In this document: in pieces, positions 6,805 to 23,607 of the stretch | Numbering within the stretch: the stretch's first letter is position 1 | How the letters are laid out: each line of letters opens with the position of its first letter | Assembly: GCA_009911505.1 (NCBI GenBank) | Contig: QXXL01000007.1 | Coordinates: 1 to 64,000 of the forward strand | Length of the DNA stretch: 64,000 bases | DNA from: Lachnospiraceae bacterium | Lineage (GTDB): Bacteria; Bacillota; Clostridia; Lachnospirales; Lachnospiraceae | Direction of reading: 5' to 3' | Notes under the pieces: generated by a model | Seen by the model: only the letters and a program-made list of their open reading frames with translations | What the model was told of the DNA's origin: nothing | Database searches by the model: none | Position numbers and translations under genes: made by a program

Positions 6805-9039
6805 TTATTCTTTTTTTAATTTTGCAAAGGCTGCAAACATCTTTTTAACCCCGGCAGAGTCAAAATCCACTGTTACTTCAAAATCCCTGCCGCCTTCCAC
6901 AATCAGGGTGACAGTCCCTTTGCCGAATTTGACATGGCTTACGCGATCGCCTACCGTATAGGACAAGGTTTCTTTTGGGCCATTTCCAAAGTTCTTCGGC
7001 GGATTATATGTACTTGCGGCAGCCATTGGCTTTGCCATAAAAGCCTCGCTCCCTTTGCCATAGGAAGGCCTGTGGTGGCGCTCCTGCGGCTTTTGTGTCT
7101 CCCGGCTCTGCGGTTTTTTTAACAGTTCTTCCGGAATCTCTTTTACAAAGCGGGAAACCTTGTTGAACTGGATATCCCCGCGCACCATGCGCTCTTTCGC
7201 ACAAGTGAGGGTAAGGTGTTCTTTTGCCCTGGTAATCCCCACATATGCTAACCGCCGCTCTTCTTCAATATCCTCCGCCGCTGTCTCGGACACAATAGAC
7301 ATATAGCTTGGGAACAGCCCATCCTCCATGCCCGCTAAGTATACATTTGAAAACTCCAGCCCCTTTGCGCTGTGCAGTGTCATTAGTACTACATAGTTGC
7401 TCTCTTCTTCTAATGTATCAATATCCGCAACTAACGCCACCTCTTCTAAAAACCCACTTAATGTCGGTTCCTCTTCCCCTTGCTCATAATCTGCAATTTT
7501 ACTGATCAGTTCATCGATATTCTCGATCCTGGCCTTTGCTTCTTCTGTACCCTCCGCTTGAAGCTCTTTTACATATCCGGTGTTTTCTAAAATTTCATCC
7601 AGCAGATCCGTTAGGCTTATCAGCCCAAGCTTGCTGCGCAGCGATTGGATCAGCAGCACAAACGGGCGGATTTTGGCAGCGGCTTTGCCGATGGAAGGAA
7701 TCTCATCGGCGGCCTTTAAGGCATCGTAAAAGCTAATCTCCTGAGACGCCGCATACGCCTGCACACGGCCGATTGTCGTAGCGCCAATCCCCCGTTTGGG
7801 GATATTGATAATCCGGCGGACAGCCAAATCGTCACTGGCATTGTCTACCGTTTTCAAATAGCACAGCAGATCCTTGATTTCTTTTCTGGCATAAAAGTTT
7901 ACGCCGCCAATTATTCTGTATGGAATATTAGATACAATAAATTTTTCTTCAAACAGGCGGGACTGGGCATTCGTGCGGTATAGTACAGCGCAGTCCTTAT
8001 ATTGATAGCCTTTTTGAAACACCTTTTCTGTAATGTCCTTTGCCGCAAAGGCCGCTTCCTCATACCCGTTGATAAACTGGCAGAAGGTGATCTTTTCCCC
8101 TGCGCCGTTTGCAGTCCACAGTTTTTTTTGCTTCCTGCTATAATTATTGGCAATGACAGAGTTGGCTGCGTCGAGGATATTCTGCGTGGAACGATAATTT
8201 TGTTCCAGCTTGATCACTGCTGCCTCCGGGAAAAATTTTTCAAAATTTAGGATATTGTATATATTCGCCCCGCGGAACTTATAAATTGACTGATCGTCAT
8301 CCCCAACCACACAAAGGTTGCGGTACTTGCCGGCCAAAAACCAAATCAGCTTAAACTGCGCTGTATTCGTGTCCTGATACTCGTCTACCATAATATACCG
8401 GAACCGTTCCTGGTAATGCGAAAGCACCTGCTCATCTTCACTAAACAGCTTAACCGCATAAAAAATTAAATCGTCAAAATCCAGCGCATTATTCCTCTTT
8501 AACGCCTTCTGGTATTCCTTATACACCTGCGCCTGCTTTATTTTCTCAAAATCATCCCCTGCATTTCGGGCAAATTCCGCCGGCCCAATCAGCTCATTCT
8601 TAGCCGAAGAAATTGCTGCAAGGAACATCTTTTCTTTGTACAATTTGGTATCAATTTCCATGCTTTTACAAATATCCTTCATCAGCGCCTTCTGGTCATC
8701 CGCGTCATAAATCGTAAAATTTGTTTCAAAACCAATCCGGTTGATATACCTGCGCAAAATCCTGACACATGTAGCATGGAATGTCGCCACCCAGATACCG
8801 TTGGCGCCAAGCCCCACCAGGCTATTAATCCTCTCACGCATCTCACCCGCCGCTTTGTTAGTAAATGTAATGGCCATAATCTGATATGGGTTTACCCCTT
8901 TTTCTTCTATTAAATAGGCAGCCCTATGGGTAAGCACACGGGTCTTGCCGCTTCCTGCCCCTGCTAAAATCAATATGGGGCCATCCGTCTGCATCACTGC
9001 TTTATACTGTGGCCCATTCAACATATCAATACTATTCAT
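6805..9039 (-). CDS. pcrA: ATP-dependent DNA helicase PcrA/UvrD
   Basis: A 744-residue superfamily-1A 3'-5' helicase for nucleotide excision repair and rolling-circle replication. Visible motifs are Q/Walker A AGAGSGKT (26-33), motif Ia TFTNKAA, motif II VDEYQDTN, motif III GDDDQSIY, the QNYRST motif, and motifs V/VI with LMTLHSAKGLEF and VGITRAKEHL. The C-terminus carries the PcrA-type Tudor-like module (GDRVSHVKFGKGTV) used in RNA polymerase contact. Length fits PcrA. The ATG at 9039 has GGAGA five bases upstream and a consensus promoter at 9085-9113. No strong terminator was seen after the gene. Confidence 0.95.
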   Translation of the reverse strand: MNSIDMLNGPQYKAVMQTDGPILILAGAGSGKTRVLTHRAAYLIEEKGVNPYQIMAITFTNKAAGEMRERINSLVGLGANGIWVATFHATCVRILRRYINRIGFETNFTIYDADDQKALMKDICKSMEIDTKLYKEKMFLAAISSAKNELIGPAEFARNAGDDFEKIKQAQVYKEYQKALKRNNALDFDDLIFYAVKLFSEDEQVLSHYQERFRYIMVDEYQDTNTAQFKLIWFLAGKYRNLCVVGDDDQSIYKFRGANIYNILNFEKFFPEAAVIKLEQNYRSTQNILDAANSVIANNYSRKQKKLWTANGAGEKITFCQFINGYEEAAFAAKDITEKVFQKGYQYKDCAVLYRTNAQSRLFEEKFIVSNIPYRIIGGVNFYARKEIKDLLCYLKTVDNASDDLAVRRIINIPKRGIGATTIGRVQAYAASQEISFYDALKAADEIPSIGKAAAKIRPFVLLIQSLRSKLGLISLTDLLDEILENTGYVKELQAEGTEEAKARIENIDELISKIADYEQGEEEPTLSGFLEEVALVADIDTLEEESNYVVLMTLHSAKGLEFSNVYLAGMEDGLFPSYMSIVSETAAEDIEEERRLAYVGITRAKEHLTLTCAKERMVRGDIQFNKVSRFVKEIPEELLKKPQSRETQKPQERHHRPSYGKGSEAFMAKPMAAASTYNPPKNFGNGPKETLSYTVGDRVSHVKFGKGTVTLIVEGGRDFEVTVDFDSAGVKKMFAAFAKLKKE

Positions 9040-9084
9040 CCCGTCTCCTTAATATACCTTTTTTCTTATGCTTTCGCTTTTTTA

Positions 9085-9113
9085 ATTATACGGGGAAACA
9101 ATAAGAATCGCAA
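9085..9113 (-). promoter_or_regulatory. Promoter for pcrA
   Basis: TTGCGA (9108-9113), a 17-base spacer and a perfect TATAAT (9085-9090) on the minus strand, 46 bases upstream of the pcrA start. It lies in the divergent spacer shared with the sigma-factor gene. Confidence 0.75.
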
Positions 9114-9195
9114 TGAAAATTTTTGAAAAAGTTGAAGATAATCTGGCATGCCGTCCGTTATATTACATAGAAGCACAAAACAGGGGGTGGATCAC

Positions 9196-9705
9196 ATGGA
9201 TGGGCAGCAGTATTTTACAGAACTGGTTGAGCAGTACCAGAACCTCGTATTTTCTATCTGCTGCAAAATGACAGGAGATTATTTTATAGCAGAGGATCTG
9301 GCACAGGAAACGTTTATATCAGCTTACCGCCATATTGGCGCCTTTACTGGCACAAATGAAAAAGCCTGGCTTTGCCGCATTGCTTCCAACAAGTGCATCG
9401 ACTATTTAAAATCCGCCGCCAAACGCCAGATTCCCTCTGACGATGATGTTTTTGCCTCCTGCGCCGACCATTCCCCCGGCCCAGAGGATCGTATGCTCGA
9501 ACAGGATATCCGCGCTACGCTTTTAGAACGGTGCAGGCAGCTAAAACCTCCCTATAGCGCCATCGCCACACTTTATTTTTACGAGGAGAAAAAAGCGGAT
9601 GAAATCGCAAGAGAACAAGGGAAAAATGTCAAGACCATCCAGACGCAAATTTATCGCGCACGTGCAATGCTGCGGAAAATCTATGAAAAGGAGCGTAGCT
9701 TATGA
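9196..9705 (+). CDS. ECF-like RNA polymerase sigma-70 family factor
   Basis: A 169-residue two-domain sigma factor. Region 2 spans about 8-75 with the AEDLAQETFI core-binding motif. Region 4 (about 115-165) ends in a helix-turn-helix with KTIQTQIYRAR. The spacer between them is Pro/Asp-rich. The ATG at 9196 follows GGGGGTG by several bases; an earlier in-frame ATG at 9148 lacks a site. The stop overlaps the next ORF by four bases (ATGA), linking it to a probable anti-sigma factor. The downstream membrane genes may belong to its regulon. Target genes cannot be read from the sequence. Confidence 0.85.
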   Translation: MDGQQYFTELVEQYQNLVFSICCKMTGDYFIAEDLAQETFISAYRHIGAFTGTNEKAWLCRIASNKCIDYLKSAAKRQIPSDDDVFASCADHSPGPEDRMLEQDIRATLLERCRQLKPPYSAIATLYFYEEKKADEIAREQGKNVKTIQTQIYRARAMLRKIYEKERSL

Positions 9706-10097
9706 AACATATGCAAAAACCGGACTATTTAACGGATGAAGAACTGATGGATCTTATCGCATCTGTAGAAATCGGCGCAAAGCTTTCTGCACCCGGTTAT
9801 TTAAAAGAAAGCATCTTAAAAAAAGCTGTCCCAAAAAACCGCAAAAAGCAGCACGAGCTACTCTTTTTTAGCGCGAAAATTACGGCTGCTGCCGCTGCCG
9901 CCATTTTGCTGCTGTTTACAATGCCGGATCCGGGTTATCTCGAACAGGCCTTGCAGCCAGGATTTATACTTCGGGAAGAGGACGTAAGCGGCCACAGGGA
10001 GGATTCATTCCTCCGGAAACTAAACCAAAAGGCAAACAGCTTCTGCGGCATGTTGGCCGACGGCGCAAATTCTATTTTTGAAAAGGAGGATCATTAA
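9702..10097 (+). CDS. Probable membrane anti-sigma factor
   Basis: A 131-residue protein with a cytoplasmic N-terminal half (about 1-50, helical and charged), one transmembrane segment (about 53-73, Ala/Leu-rich) and an extracellular C-terminal half. Topology and the ATGA overlap with the sigma gene are typical of ECF sigma/anti-sigma pairs. It has no HxxxCxxC zinc motif, so it is not a ZAS-type anti-sigma. Sequence family not recognised; the role is inferred from position. Confidence 0.6.
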   Translation: MKHMQKPDYLTDEELMDLIASVEIGAKLSAPGYLKESILKKAVPKNRKKQHELLFFSAKITAAAAAAILLLFTMPDPGYLEQALQPGFILREEDVSGHREDSFLRKLNQKANSFCGMLADGANSIFEKEDH

Positions 10098-10098
10098 T

Positions 10099-10644
10099 AT
10101 GACCAGAAAAAAGAATTCTTTTTGGAGACTCTGTTTTTCCTTCCTGCCTGGGGCAGGGGAGATGTACATGGGTTTTATGAAAATGGGGATCAGCACAATG
10201 AGCCTGTTTATGGCAGTTTTCTTTTTTGCCGTGACACTTGAGTTTGGCGCATTGATGATTGTAGGGCTTGTCATCTGGTTTTACAGCTTTTTCCATGTGC
10301 ATAACCTGGCAAGCCTTCCTGATGAGGAATTTTACTCCATTGAAGACGATTATATTTTCCATTTCATTTCCCCGTCCGAGCAAGGGAAAGAATTTTATAA
10401 AAACAACCGCCGCATCTTAGCTTATATTTTGATTTTCATGGGCACTATAACAACCTGGAATAGCATGTTAAACCTGCTTTACGAGTATCTGCCAGAGACA
10501 ATTTACTTCTACATCCGGCACCTTAGCTACGATCTGCCGAAGTTTCTGGCCGGAATCGGCATTATACTGCTTGGCGCTGCCATGATACGGGGCAAGAAAA
10601 AAGAAATCAGCGATATAGAATGGGAGGACGAAGATGCAAAATAA
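10099..10644 (+). CDS. Polytopic membrane protein of the sigma-factor operon
   Basis: A 181-residue protein from the ATG at 10099 (AGGAGG nine bases upstream, one base after the preceding stop). Hydrophobic segments lie near 33-70 (two helices), 108-128 and 145-165. The N-terminal FLPGAGEMYMGFMKMG resembles the TM2/SdpI-like small membrane protein start with a glycine-rich turn. The C-terminal tail is acidic. It overlaps the next gene by 11 bases. Function unknown; cotranscription with the sigma and anti-sigma genes suggests an envelope role. Confidence 0.6.
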   Translation: MTRKKNSFWRLCFSFLPGAGEMYMGFMKMGISTMSLFMAVFFFAVTLEFGALMIVGLVIWFYSFFHVHNLASLPDEEFYSIEDDYIFHFISPSEQGKEFYKNNRRILAYILIFMGTITTWNSMLNLLYEYLPETIYFYIRHLSYDLPKFLAGIGIILLGAAMIRGKKKEISDIEWEDEDAK

Positions 10645-10927
10645 TACAAACGAAACGGTGCACCACGTGGGGACAATTACCTGCGGTACGGCATTGATTA
10701 CAGCGGGTATTTTATTCTTATTGCATATTGTGTTTCCAATTATCAGCTATTCTTTTATTTTCCGCCTATGGCCTTGTATTTTTATTCTAATGGGAATAGA
10801 AATCCTGGTGGGGAACTGTAAAAAGGATGCCCGGTTTGTCTATGATATGGGGGCAGTTGTTTTGCTCATATTGCTTTTAATGTTCGCGGTGGGTATGGCA
10901 TTTTTAGATTATACCCTCTGTCTCTGA
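10634..10927 (+). CDS. Small LiaI/LiaF-like (DUF5668-type) membrane protein
   Basis: A 97-residue protein with three hydrophobic segments (about 15-37, 42-60 and 72-93). The pattern GTALITAGILFLL ... LWPCIFILMGIEIL matches the transmembrane region of LiaF/DUF5668 proteins that accompany envelope-stress regulators. GGGAGGA lies seven bases before the ATG inside the end of the preceding gene. It is the last gene of the four-gene rightward unit and is followed by a strong hairpin. Confidence 0.65.
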   Translation: MQNNTNETVHHVGTITCGTALITAGILFLLHIVFPIISYSFIFRLWPCIFILMGIEILVGNCKKDARFVYDMGAVVLLILLLMFAVGMAFLDYTLCL

Positions 10928-10935
10928 AAAAAGAA

Positions 10936-10953
10936 CAGCGGCTTACGCCGCTG
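10936..10953. terminator. Bidirectional terminator between convergent units
   Basis: CAGCGGC/GCCGCTG form a perfect seven-pair stem with a TTAC loop, flanked by A and T runs on both sides. It serves the sigma-factor operon (plus) and the giant GH2 gene (minus). Confidence 0.85.
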
Positions 10954-10982
10954 CCCTCTTTTCACATTTGGAATGATACCCG

Positions 10983-18764
<7,782 letters not shown>

Positions 18765-18928
18765 TCACTATCTCCTTTAACAAGTATTCTCTCATTTCGT
18801 TCCGGAAAAAAACGAATTGCTGTCAAACCGGAATGATTTACCCAAAAGGCTGCCGAAAGCTGCTTTCTGTAACGGTCCACCCCCTTCCTGCTTTAAAGCG
18901 TGTTTCTAATCTGCCTTCGTACACCCTT

Positions 18929-18968
18929 TGTACAAATTAGTACATTTTTTATCTATTTTTCTATTATA
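18929..18968 (-). promoter_or_regulatory. Extended -10 promoter and palindromic operator for the GH2 gene
   Basis: TGATATAAT on the minus strand (TATAAT at 18963-18968) is an extended -10 element with only a weak -35. A palindrome, TGTAC-6-GTACA, at 18929-18944 lies about 20 bases downstream of it, over the expected early transcribed region, and a further GTAC lies beside it. This looks like sugar-responsive repression. The rest of the 292-base spacer (18765-19056) shows only another TTGTACAA at 19024. Confidence 0.45.
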
Positions 18969-19056
18969 TCATCGCGATCCTGAATTTACCATTGACGGTT
19001 TTAACAAAATAGTTTTGTAACTTTTGTACAATTTTCTAGCCGTTTTCTTACGTTCT

Positions 19057-22000
19057 TTATACTTCCAATAGTTCCATCAGCTCTTCCCTGCTTAAGGCCC
19101 CCAGCTGCCCTGTATTTCCACTGATAATTTGATCTGCGAGGTTTTTCTTGGCTTCCTGGAGCTTTTGTATCTTCTCTTCAATTGTATTCTTGGCAATCAG
19201 CTTGTATACCGTTACTTTTTTCGTCTGCCCAATGCGGTGCGCGCGGTCAGTCGCCTGGTTTTGTACAGCCTGGTTCCACCATGGATCGTAGTGGACAACA
19301 ATATCCGCCCCAATCAAGTTTAGCCCCACGCCCCCCGCCTTTAATGAGATCAAAAATACTTTTACATCCCCTTCGTTAAACGCCTTTACCAGCTCAAGCC
19401 TCTTTTTCTTTGGCGTACTGCCAGTAATCGTATAATAGGAAATATGTTCTGCATCCAGCTTTTTTTGTATAATCTCAAGCATAGAAGTAAACTGAGAAAA
19501 CAAAAGCATCCTATGACCGCCGTCTATAGCGCTTTGTACGAGCTGCAGGCATGATTCCAGCTTAGCGGCTTTTCCCTGGTAATTATCAAAACACAAAGAC
19601 GGATCGCAGCAAATCTGCCTCAGCCGCGTCAATTCAGCAAGCATACGCATCTTATTTTTATTAAATTCTTCTGCATTTTGACTTGCAATTTCCTCCCGCA
19701 TATGCAGTACCTGTGCATCATACAGCTTTTGCTGCGTTTCCTCAAAGCGCACATAGCGGCATTCCTCCAGCTTTTGTGGCAGGTCTTGTAATACATCCTC
19801 CTTTAAGCGGCGTAAAATAAACGGGCCTGCCATCCGCTGTAAGCGTTTTGCAGCGGTTTCGTCGCCGTTTTTGACAATAGGGTTTTCTAATTCTCTTTTA
19901 AATACATCGTAGCTATACAAAAATCCGGGCATCAAATAATCGAAAATGCTCCACAGCTCGCTTAAACGGTTTTCAATCGGCGTTCCGGTCAGCGCATAGC
20001 GGTAACGGCTGTTTATGATTTTTACCGACTTGGCGGCAGCCGTCGTATGGTTTTTGATATACTGCGCCTCGTCAATAATTTCGTAGAGAAACTGCTTGCC
20101 CTCGTAATGGACAATATCACGCTTTAACAAATCATAAGACGTGACCAGCACATCGGCCTGCTGGTAATCTTCAATTTTCTTACGCCGTTCATCCTGTGCC
20201 CCTGTAATTAAGGAAACGGTAAGCTGCGGGGCAAAACGGTCAAATTCTTCGCCCCAGTTAAACAGCAGGGAAGCCGGCGCTACCACCAGGGATACCCCTT
20301 CCTTTTTTTCCTGCTTTGCCGCTAAAAGCACGGCAATCACCTGCAGTGTCTTACCAAGCCCCATATCATCGGCCAAGATACCCCCAAACTGCCAGTTTTC
20401 TAATGTCCGCAGCCATTTGTACCCATTTTTCTGATATTTACGCATGATTTTAGACAAGCTTCCCGGTTCTTCAAAATCAGCATCCTTTACTGTTTTAAAC
20501 CCTTTTACGACATTCCGGAAATGGCTGTCGCGCGTACTGTAGACACTTTCGTTTTCCTCTAACATTTTATCGAGGTACAATGTACGGTACATAGGCAGGT
20601 GCATTTTGCCTTTGACAAATTCTTTGGGCTTGATATGGGATGTTTCCATCAGTTCTGTTAGCACTTCAAGGGATTGGTCTTCTAAGTTTACAAATGAGCC
20701 GTCTTTTAAGCGGTAATATTTTTTCTTTTCGCGATAGCTGCTTAAAATGTCCAAAAGCTCATCCCTTGGAACGTCCTCTGTTGCCACGTCAAGCTCCAAA
20801 AGCCCTGCCGACACAGAAACCCCTACGGATACTTTAACAGAGCGGACAGCATGGAATTTCAAAAATGCCCTGGTACAGCGCACTTCCCCCAGTTCCATCA
20901 GCCGGGCCGCTCCATGCTTTGCCACCTCATATACCAAACCCTCATTGCCGCCGCAGTTTAGCTCTTCTTTTTCCCAGTCTATATTCGGAAAAAGCTGTGA
21001 AGCATGCAAAAGTATTTCTTCCTCCGCAGACTGATCCCGGAATGCCTCAACTTCCGTCAAATACCTCCGCTGCTTTATAATATCAAGCGCCGGATATTCT
21101 TGATTTCCGTAGCAGGCGTATACCCTGCAGGTTACATTCTGCTCTTTTGCATCCAAATAGAAGACAAAATGCACTTCCGGCGGCAGGTAGCTGCGGAATA
21201 TTTCTGGTTCGGTTTCCGTGATATCCACAACGTCCTGCAGCTGGGGCAGGATACGGTTATAAAATTCTGACATATTATTCCTTCCTACACGCAGGGAAAA
21301 CACATCTCTGTGTGCAATCTCCGAAAGCGGCTTTATTTTTTCTAAAAACCCGTTTTCGACCTGGTTAATATGCCCGTCCCCAATATAATACGCTGTATCT
21401 GTCCCCATATACATATCCGGCAAATTCCCTTCAACCTTGATCCCGTGAAATACACCATCCTCCATTTCTTCCTGTGAAATATGCATTTTTACTTTGGGGT
21501 TATGTTTGGCGCAGGTTATGAGCTGTTTTTTTAATTTCAGATCCTTATCCTCATATTCCACTTCCTCCCCCTGCATCTGTGCATAAAATTCGTCCAGACG
21601 CCATCCAAACAGGTTCAGCTCGCCTCCTACACTTAATTTCCGGTAAGAATAATATCTGCGCGATTCAAACATCCTCTGTTGAAATTCTTCCTCCTCCCGC
21701 ACAATCCGGCTAATAAACCGCACCCAGCCCCTGCCCTGTTCCGTAAAATTGTTTAAGTTGTGGTTGATCTGTGTATTTGCCCCGTAGGTGTCCATAGCCG
21801 AATTTTTGACATTCTCACAAAATACATCGAGTTTTTTGATTATAAACATTTTCTTATCCCCGATTTTAAACGCTACAGACAGCTTATCCCCCTTTTTTGT
21901 CAGCCGCGGCACAAGCTTTATGCTTTCTTTTTGGGCGGAAGCATCAGTAAGGACTGAGTTTACCAGCTTTTCCTTAAAAAAATCAAGTAAGATACGCCCG

Positions 22001-22530
22001 TCCTTGTCTGTGGCATCCCCCATTTTATGTGTGTTCAAATAATCCTCTAAAAGTTCAAGCGCACCTGCTTTATAAGCGCAGCTTGTCGTATTAGTATGCC
22101 ATGTATAGTATTCCCGGCGGCATTTGGGGCATCTGCACTCCGCATAAGTCACTTCTGTGCGGGAAAAAAGAATATGCAGCGCAAATTCCTCCCACCCTAT
22201 TTTGCCTGTCGCTTCAATCTGCCCCATAATTTCCCCGGTATACTGTTCAAATCCGGTTAAGGCTTTTTTTATACTTATCATACCCTGGCTAACCAGCCTG
22301 TGCCCTTCCTCTGATATATTGCGGGGTACCTCAATGGATCTTTTTATACGGGCGGCATCGAAATAACGGTAGCCTGTTAACGTTTCAATATCCCCGCTGC
22401 CGGCTTTGGATTCTTTTTCATCTTCCTGGTCTTCCTGCCATGCGGCACCCAAAAGTGTAAATTCCTTTTTCCTCGCTTCAAAATCCTCTATCGCATTGTT
22501 TGCATTCCCTGTTTCATCTGCTTTATACAT
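19057..22530 (-). CDS. SNF2-family helicase with an N-terminal SWIM-type zinc region
   Basis: A 1157-residue ATP-dependent DNA translocase of the bacterial SNF2/RapA-like group. The N-terminal part has a Cys/His cluster (CRCPKC ... H, about residue 130) fitting a SWIM-like zinc finger, followed by a long SNF2-associated region. The motor carries DDMGLGKT near 723, the DEAQ box near 820, TGTPIENR, and the helicase-C end DRAHRIGQ. The ATG at 22530 has GGAGA nine bases upstream; an in-frame extension to 22629 lacks a site. It stands alone between the GH2 gene and the pyr terminator. The biological role of such proteins in Firmicutes is poorly known; nucleoprotein remodelling is inferred. Confidence 0.9.
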   Translation of the reverse strand: MYKADETGNANNAIEDFEARKKEFTLLGAAWQEDQEDEKESKAGSGDIETLTGYRYFDAARIKRSIEVPRNISEEGHRLVSQGMISIKKALTGFEQYTGEIMGQIEATGKIGWEEFALHILFSRTEVTYAECRCPKCRREYYTWHTNTTSCAYKAGALELLEDYLNTHKMGDATDKDGRILLDFFKEKLVNSVLTDASAQKESIKLVPRLTKKGDKLSVAFKIGDKKMFIIKKLDVFCENVKNSAMDTYGANTQINHNLNNFTEQGRGWVRFISRIVREEEEFQQRMFESRRYYSYRKLSVGGELNLFGWRLDEFYAQMQGEEVEYEDKDLKLKKQLITCAKHNPKVKMHISQEEMEDGVFHGIKVEGNLPDMYMGTDTAYYIGDGHINQVENGFLEKIKPLSEIAHRDVFSLRVGRNNMSEFYNRILPQLQDVVDITETEPEIFRSYLPPEVHFVFYLDAKEQNVTCRVYACYGNQEYPALDIIKQRRYLTEVEAFRDQSAEEEILLHASQLFPNIDWEKEELNCGGNEGLVYEVAKHGAARLMELGEVRCTRAFLKFHAVRSVKVSVGVSVSAGLLELDVATEDVPRDELLDILSSYREKKKYYRLKDGSFVNLEDQSLEVLTELMETSHIKPKEFVKGKMHLPMYRTLYLDKMLEENESVYSTRDSHFRNVVKGFKTVKDADFEEPGSLSKIMRKYQKNGYKWLRTLENWQFGGILADDMGLGKTLQVIAVLLAAKQEKKEGVSLVVAPASLLFNWGEEFDRFAPQLTVSLITGAQDERRKKIEDYQQADVLVTSYDLLKRDIVHYEGKQFLYEIIDEAQYIKNHTTAAAKSVKIINSRYRYALTGTPIENRLSELWSIFDYLMPGFLYSYDVFKRELENPIVKNGDETAAKRLQRMAGPFILRRLKEDVLQDLPQKLEECRYVRFEETQQKLYDAQVLHMREEIASQNAEEFNKNKMRMLAELTRLRQICCDPSLCFDNYQGKAAKLESCLQLVQSAIDGGHRMLLFSQFTSMLEIIQKKLDAEHISYYTITGSTPKKKRLELVKAFNEGDVKVFLISLKAGGVGLNLIGADIVVHYDPWWNQAVQNQATDRAHRIGQTKKVTVYKLIAKNTIEEKIQKLQEAKKNLADQIISGNTGQLGALSREELMELLEV

Positions 22531-22662
22531 GACCTTCTCCTTTTTTTCTGTGAGATATTCTGTTTTTCCTGTCCTTTTTGCCGTTTCTTGGCAGGGCGCT
22601 TTGCATCCCGGGCTTCCTGCTAAATCCAATATAAGTATATCCTGTATTAAAACAGTAAAAAA

Positions 22663-22694
22663 CCCTCCAACAATAAATGTTCACTGTTGGAGGG
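22663..22694 (-). terminator. Terminator of the thr/pyr operon
   Basis: A perfect ten-pair stem (CCCTCCAACA / TGTTGGAGGG) with a 12-base loop is followed on the minus strand by six T residues, ten bases after the pyrD stop. Confidence 0.92.
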
Positions 22695-22704
22695 CTAGAT
22701 ACCA

Positions 22705-23607
22705 TCACCGCACCGCACCGATAATTTCTTTCACATCCGAAACTCCCTGTAACAAAAGATACTCCTCTATGCCCCGCACAACCGCTTCCGTAACTGTTAC
22801 ATCCTGGAAATTAGCCGTTCCTACTGATACGGCCGAAGCCCCGGCAAGCATCATCTCAATAGCGCCCTCGGCGTCTGTTATGCCTCCCATCCCAATGACA
22901 GGCACTTTTACCGCATGGGAAGCTTCATACACCATACGCACTGCAACCGGATGGATTGCAGGCCCGCTCAGCCCGCCCGTCTTATTCGCAAGTGCAAACG
23001 CCTTCCTGTGGATGTCAATTTTCATCCCTGTCAACGTATTAATAAGAGAAACCGCATCCGCTCCTCCCGCTTCCGCCGCCTTTGCCATCACTGCAATATC
23101 CGTCACGTTTGGGCTTAGCTTCATAATTACGGGCTGCACAGCATACTTCTTTACTTCCCGTGTAATCTCCTCTACACTCTTTGCGCTCTGGCCAAACGCA
23201 ATCCCGCCCTCCTTCACATTAGGGCAGGAAATATTAATCTCCAGCAAATCCACCGGTTCATCCGAAAGCCGCTCCACAACCTCGCAATAATCCGCCGCGC
23301 TCCTTCCACAGACATTCACGGCTATTTTTGTGTCAAATTGCTTTAAAAATGGAATATCCCGCTTTACAAACACATCAATCCCAGGATTTTGCAGTCCAAT
23401 TGCATTTAGCATGCCGCCATACACTTCCGCCACCCTGGGAGTAGGGTTCCCCTCCCACGGGACATTGGCAACGCCTTTTGTCACAACAGCCCCTAGCTTA
23501 TTTAGATCCACAAACTCCGAAAATTCCTCTCCGGAACCAAATGTCCCGGACGCTGTCATCACCGGATTTTTCAAAGTAACTCCCGCAATATCCACTTCCA
23601 TATTCAT
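22705..23607 (-). CDS. pyrD: Dihydroorotate dehydrogenase B, catalytic subunit
   Basis: A 300-residue FMN TIM-barrel enzyme oxidising dihydroorotate to orotate, using NAD through PyrK. ISCPN near residue 130 holds the catalytic Cys of class 1 enzymes, and GMGGI and VGTANF near the C-terminus bind the FMN phosphate. The ATG at 23607 shares its A with the stop of pyrK (TGATG) and follows GGGGAGGTGG, so the two subunits are coupled. It is the last gene of the operon before the terminator. Confidence 0.95.
   Translation of the reverse strand: MNMEVDIAGVTLKNPVMTASGTFGSGEEFSEFVDLNKLGAVVTKGVANVPWEGNPTPRVAEVYGGMLNAIGLQNPGIDVFVKRDIPFLKQFDTKIAVNVCGRSAADYCEVVERLSDEPVDLLEINISCPNVKEGGIAFGQSAKSVEEITREVKKYAVQPVIMKLSPNVTDIAVMAKAAEAGGADAVSLINTLTGMKIDIHRKAFALANKTGGLSGPAIHPVAVRMVYEASHAVKVPVIGMGGITDAEGAIEMMLAGASAVSVGTANFQDVTVTEAVVRGIEEYLLLQGVSDVKEIIGAVR

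Noticed and set aside
18992..19020. TTGACG on the plus strand as a promoter
   Set aside because: No -10 element lies at a proper distance and no plus-strand gene follows.
22406..23290. A 294-residue plus-strand reading frame opposite the SNF2 and pyrD genes
   Set aside because: It crosses two genes and a terminator on the other strand, shows no domain, and has no ribosome site.
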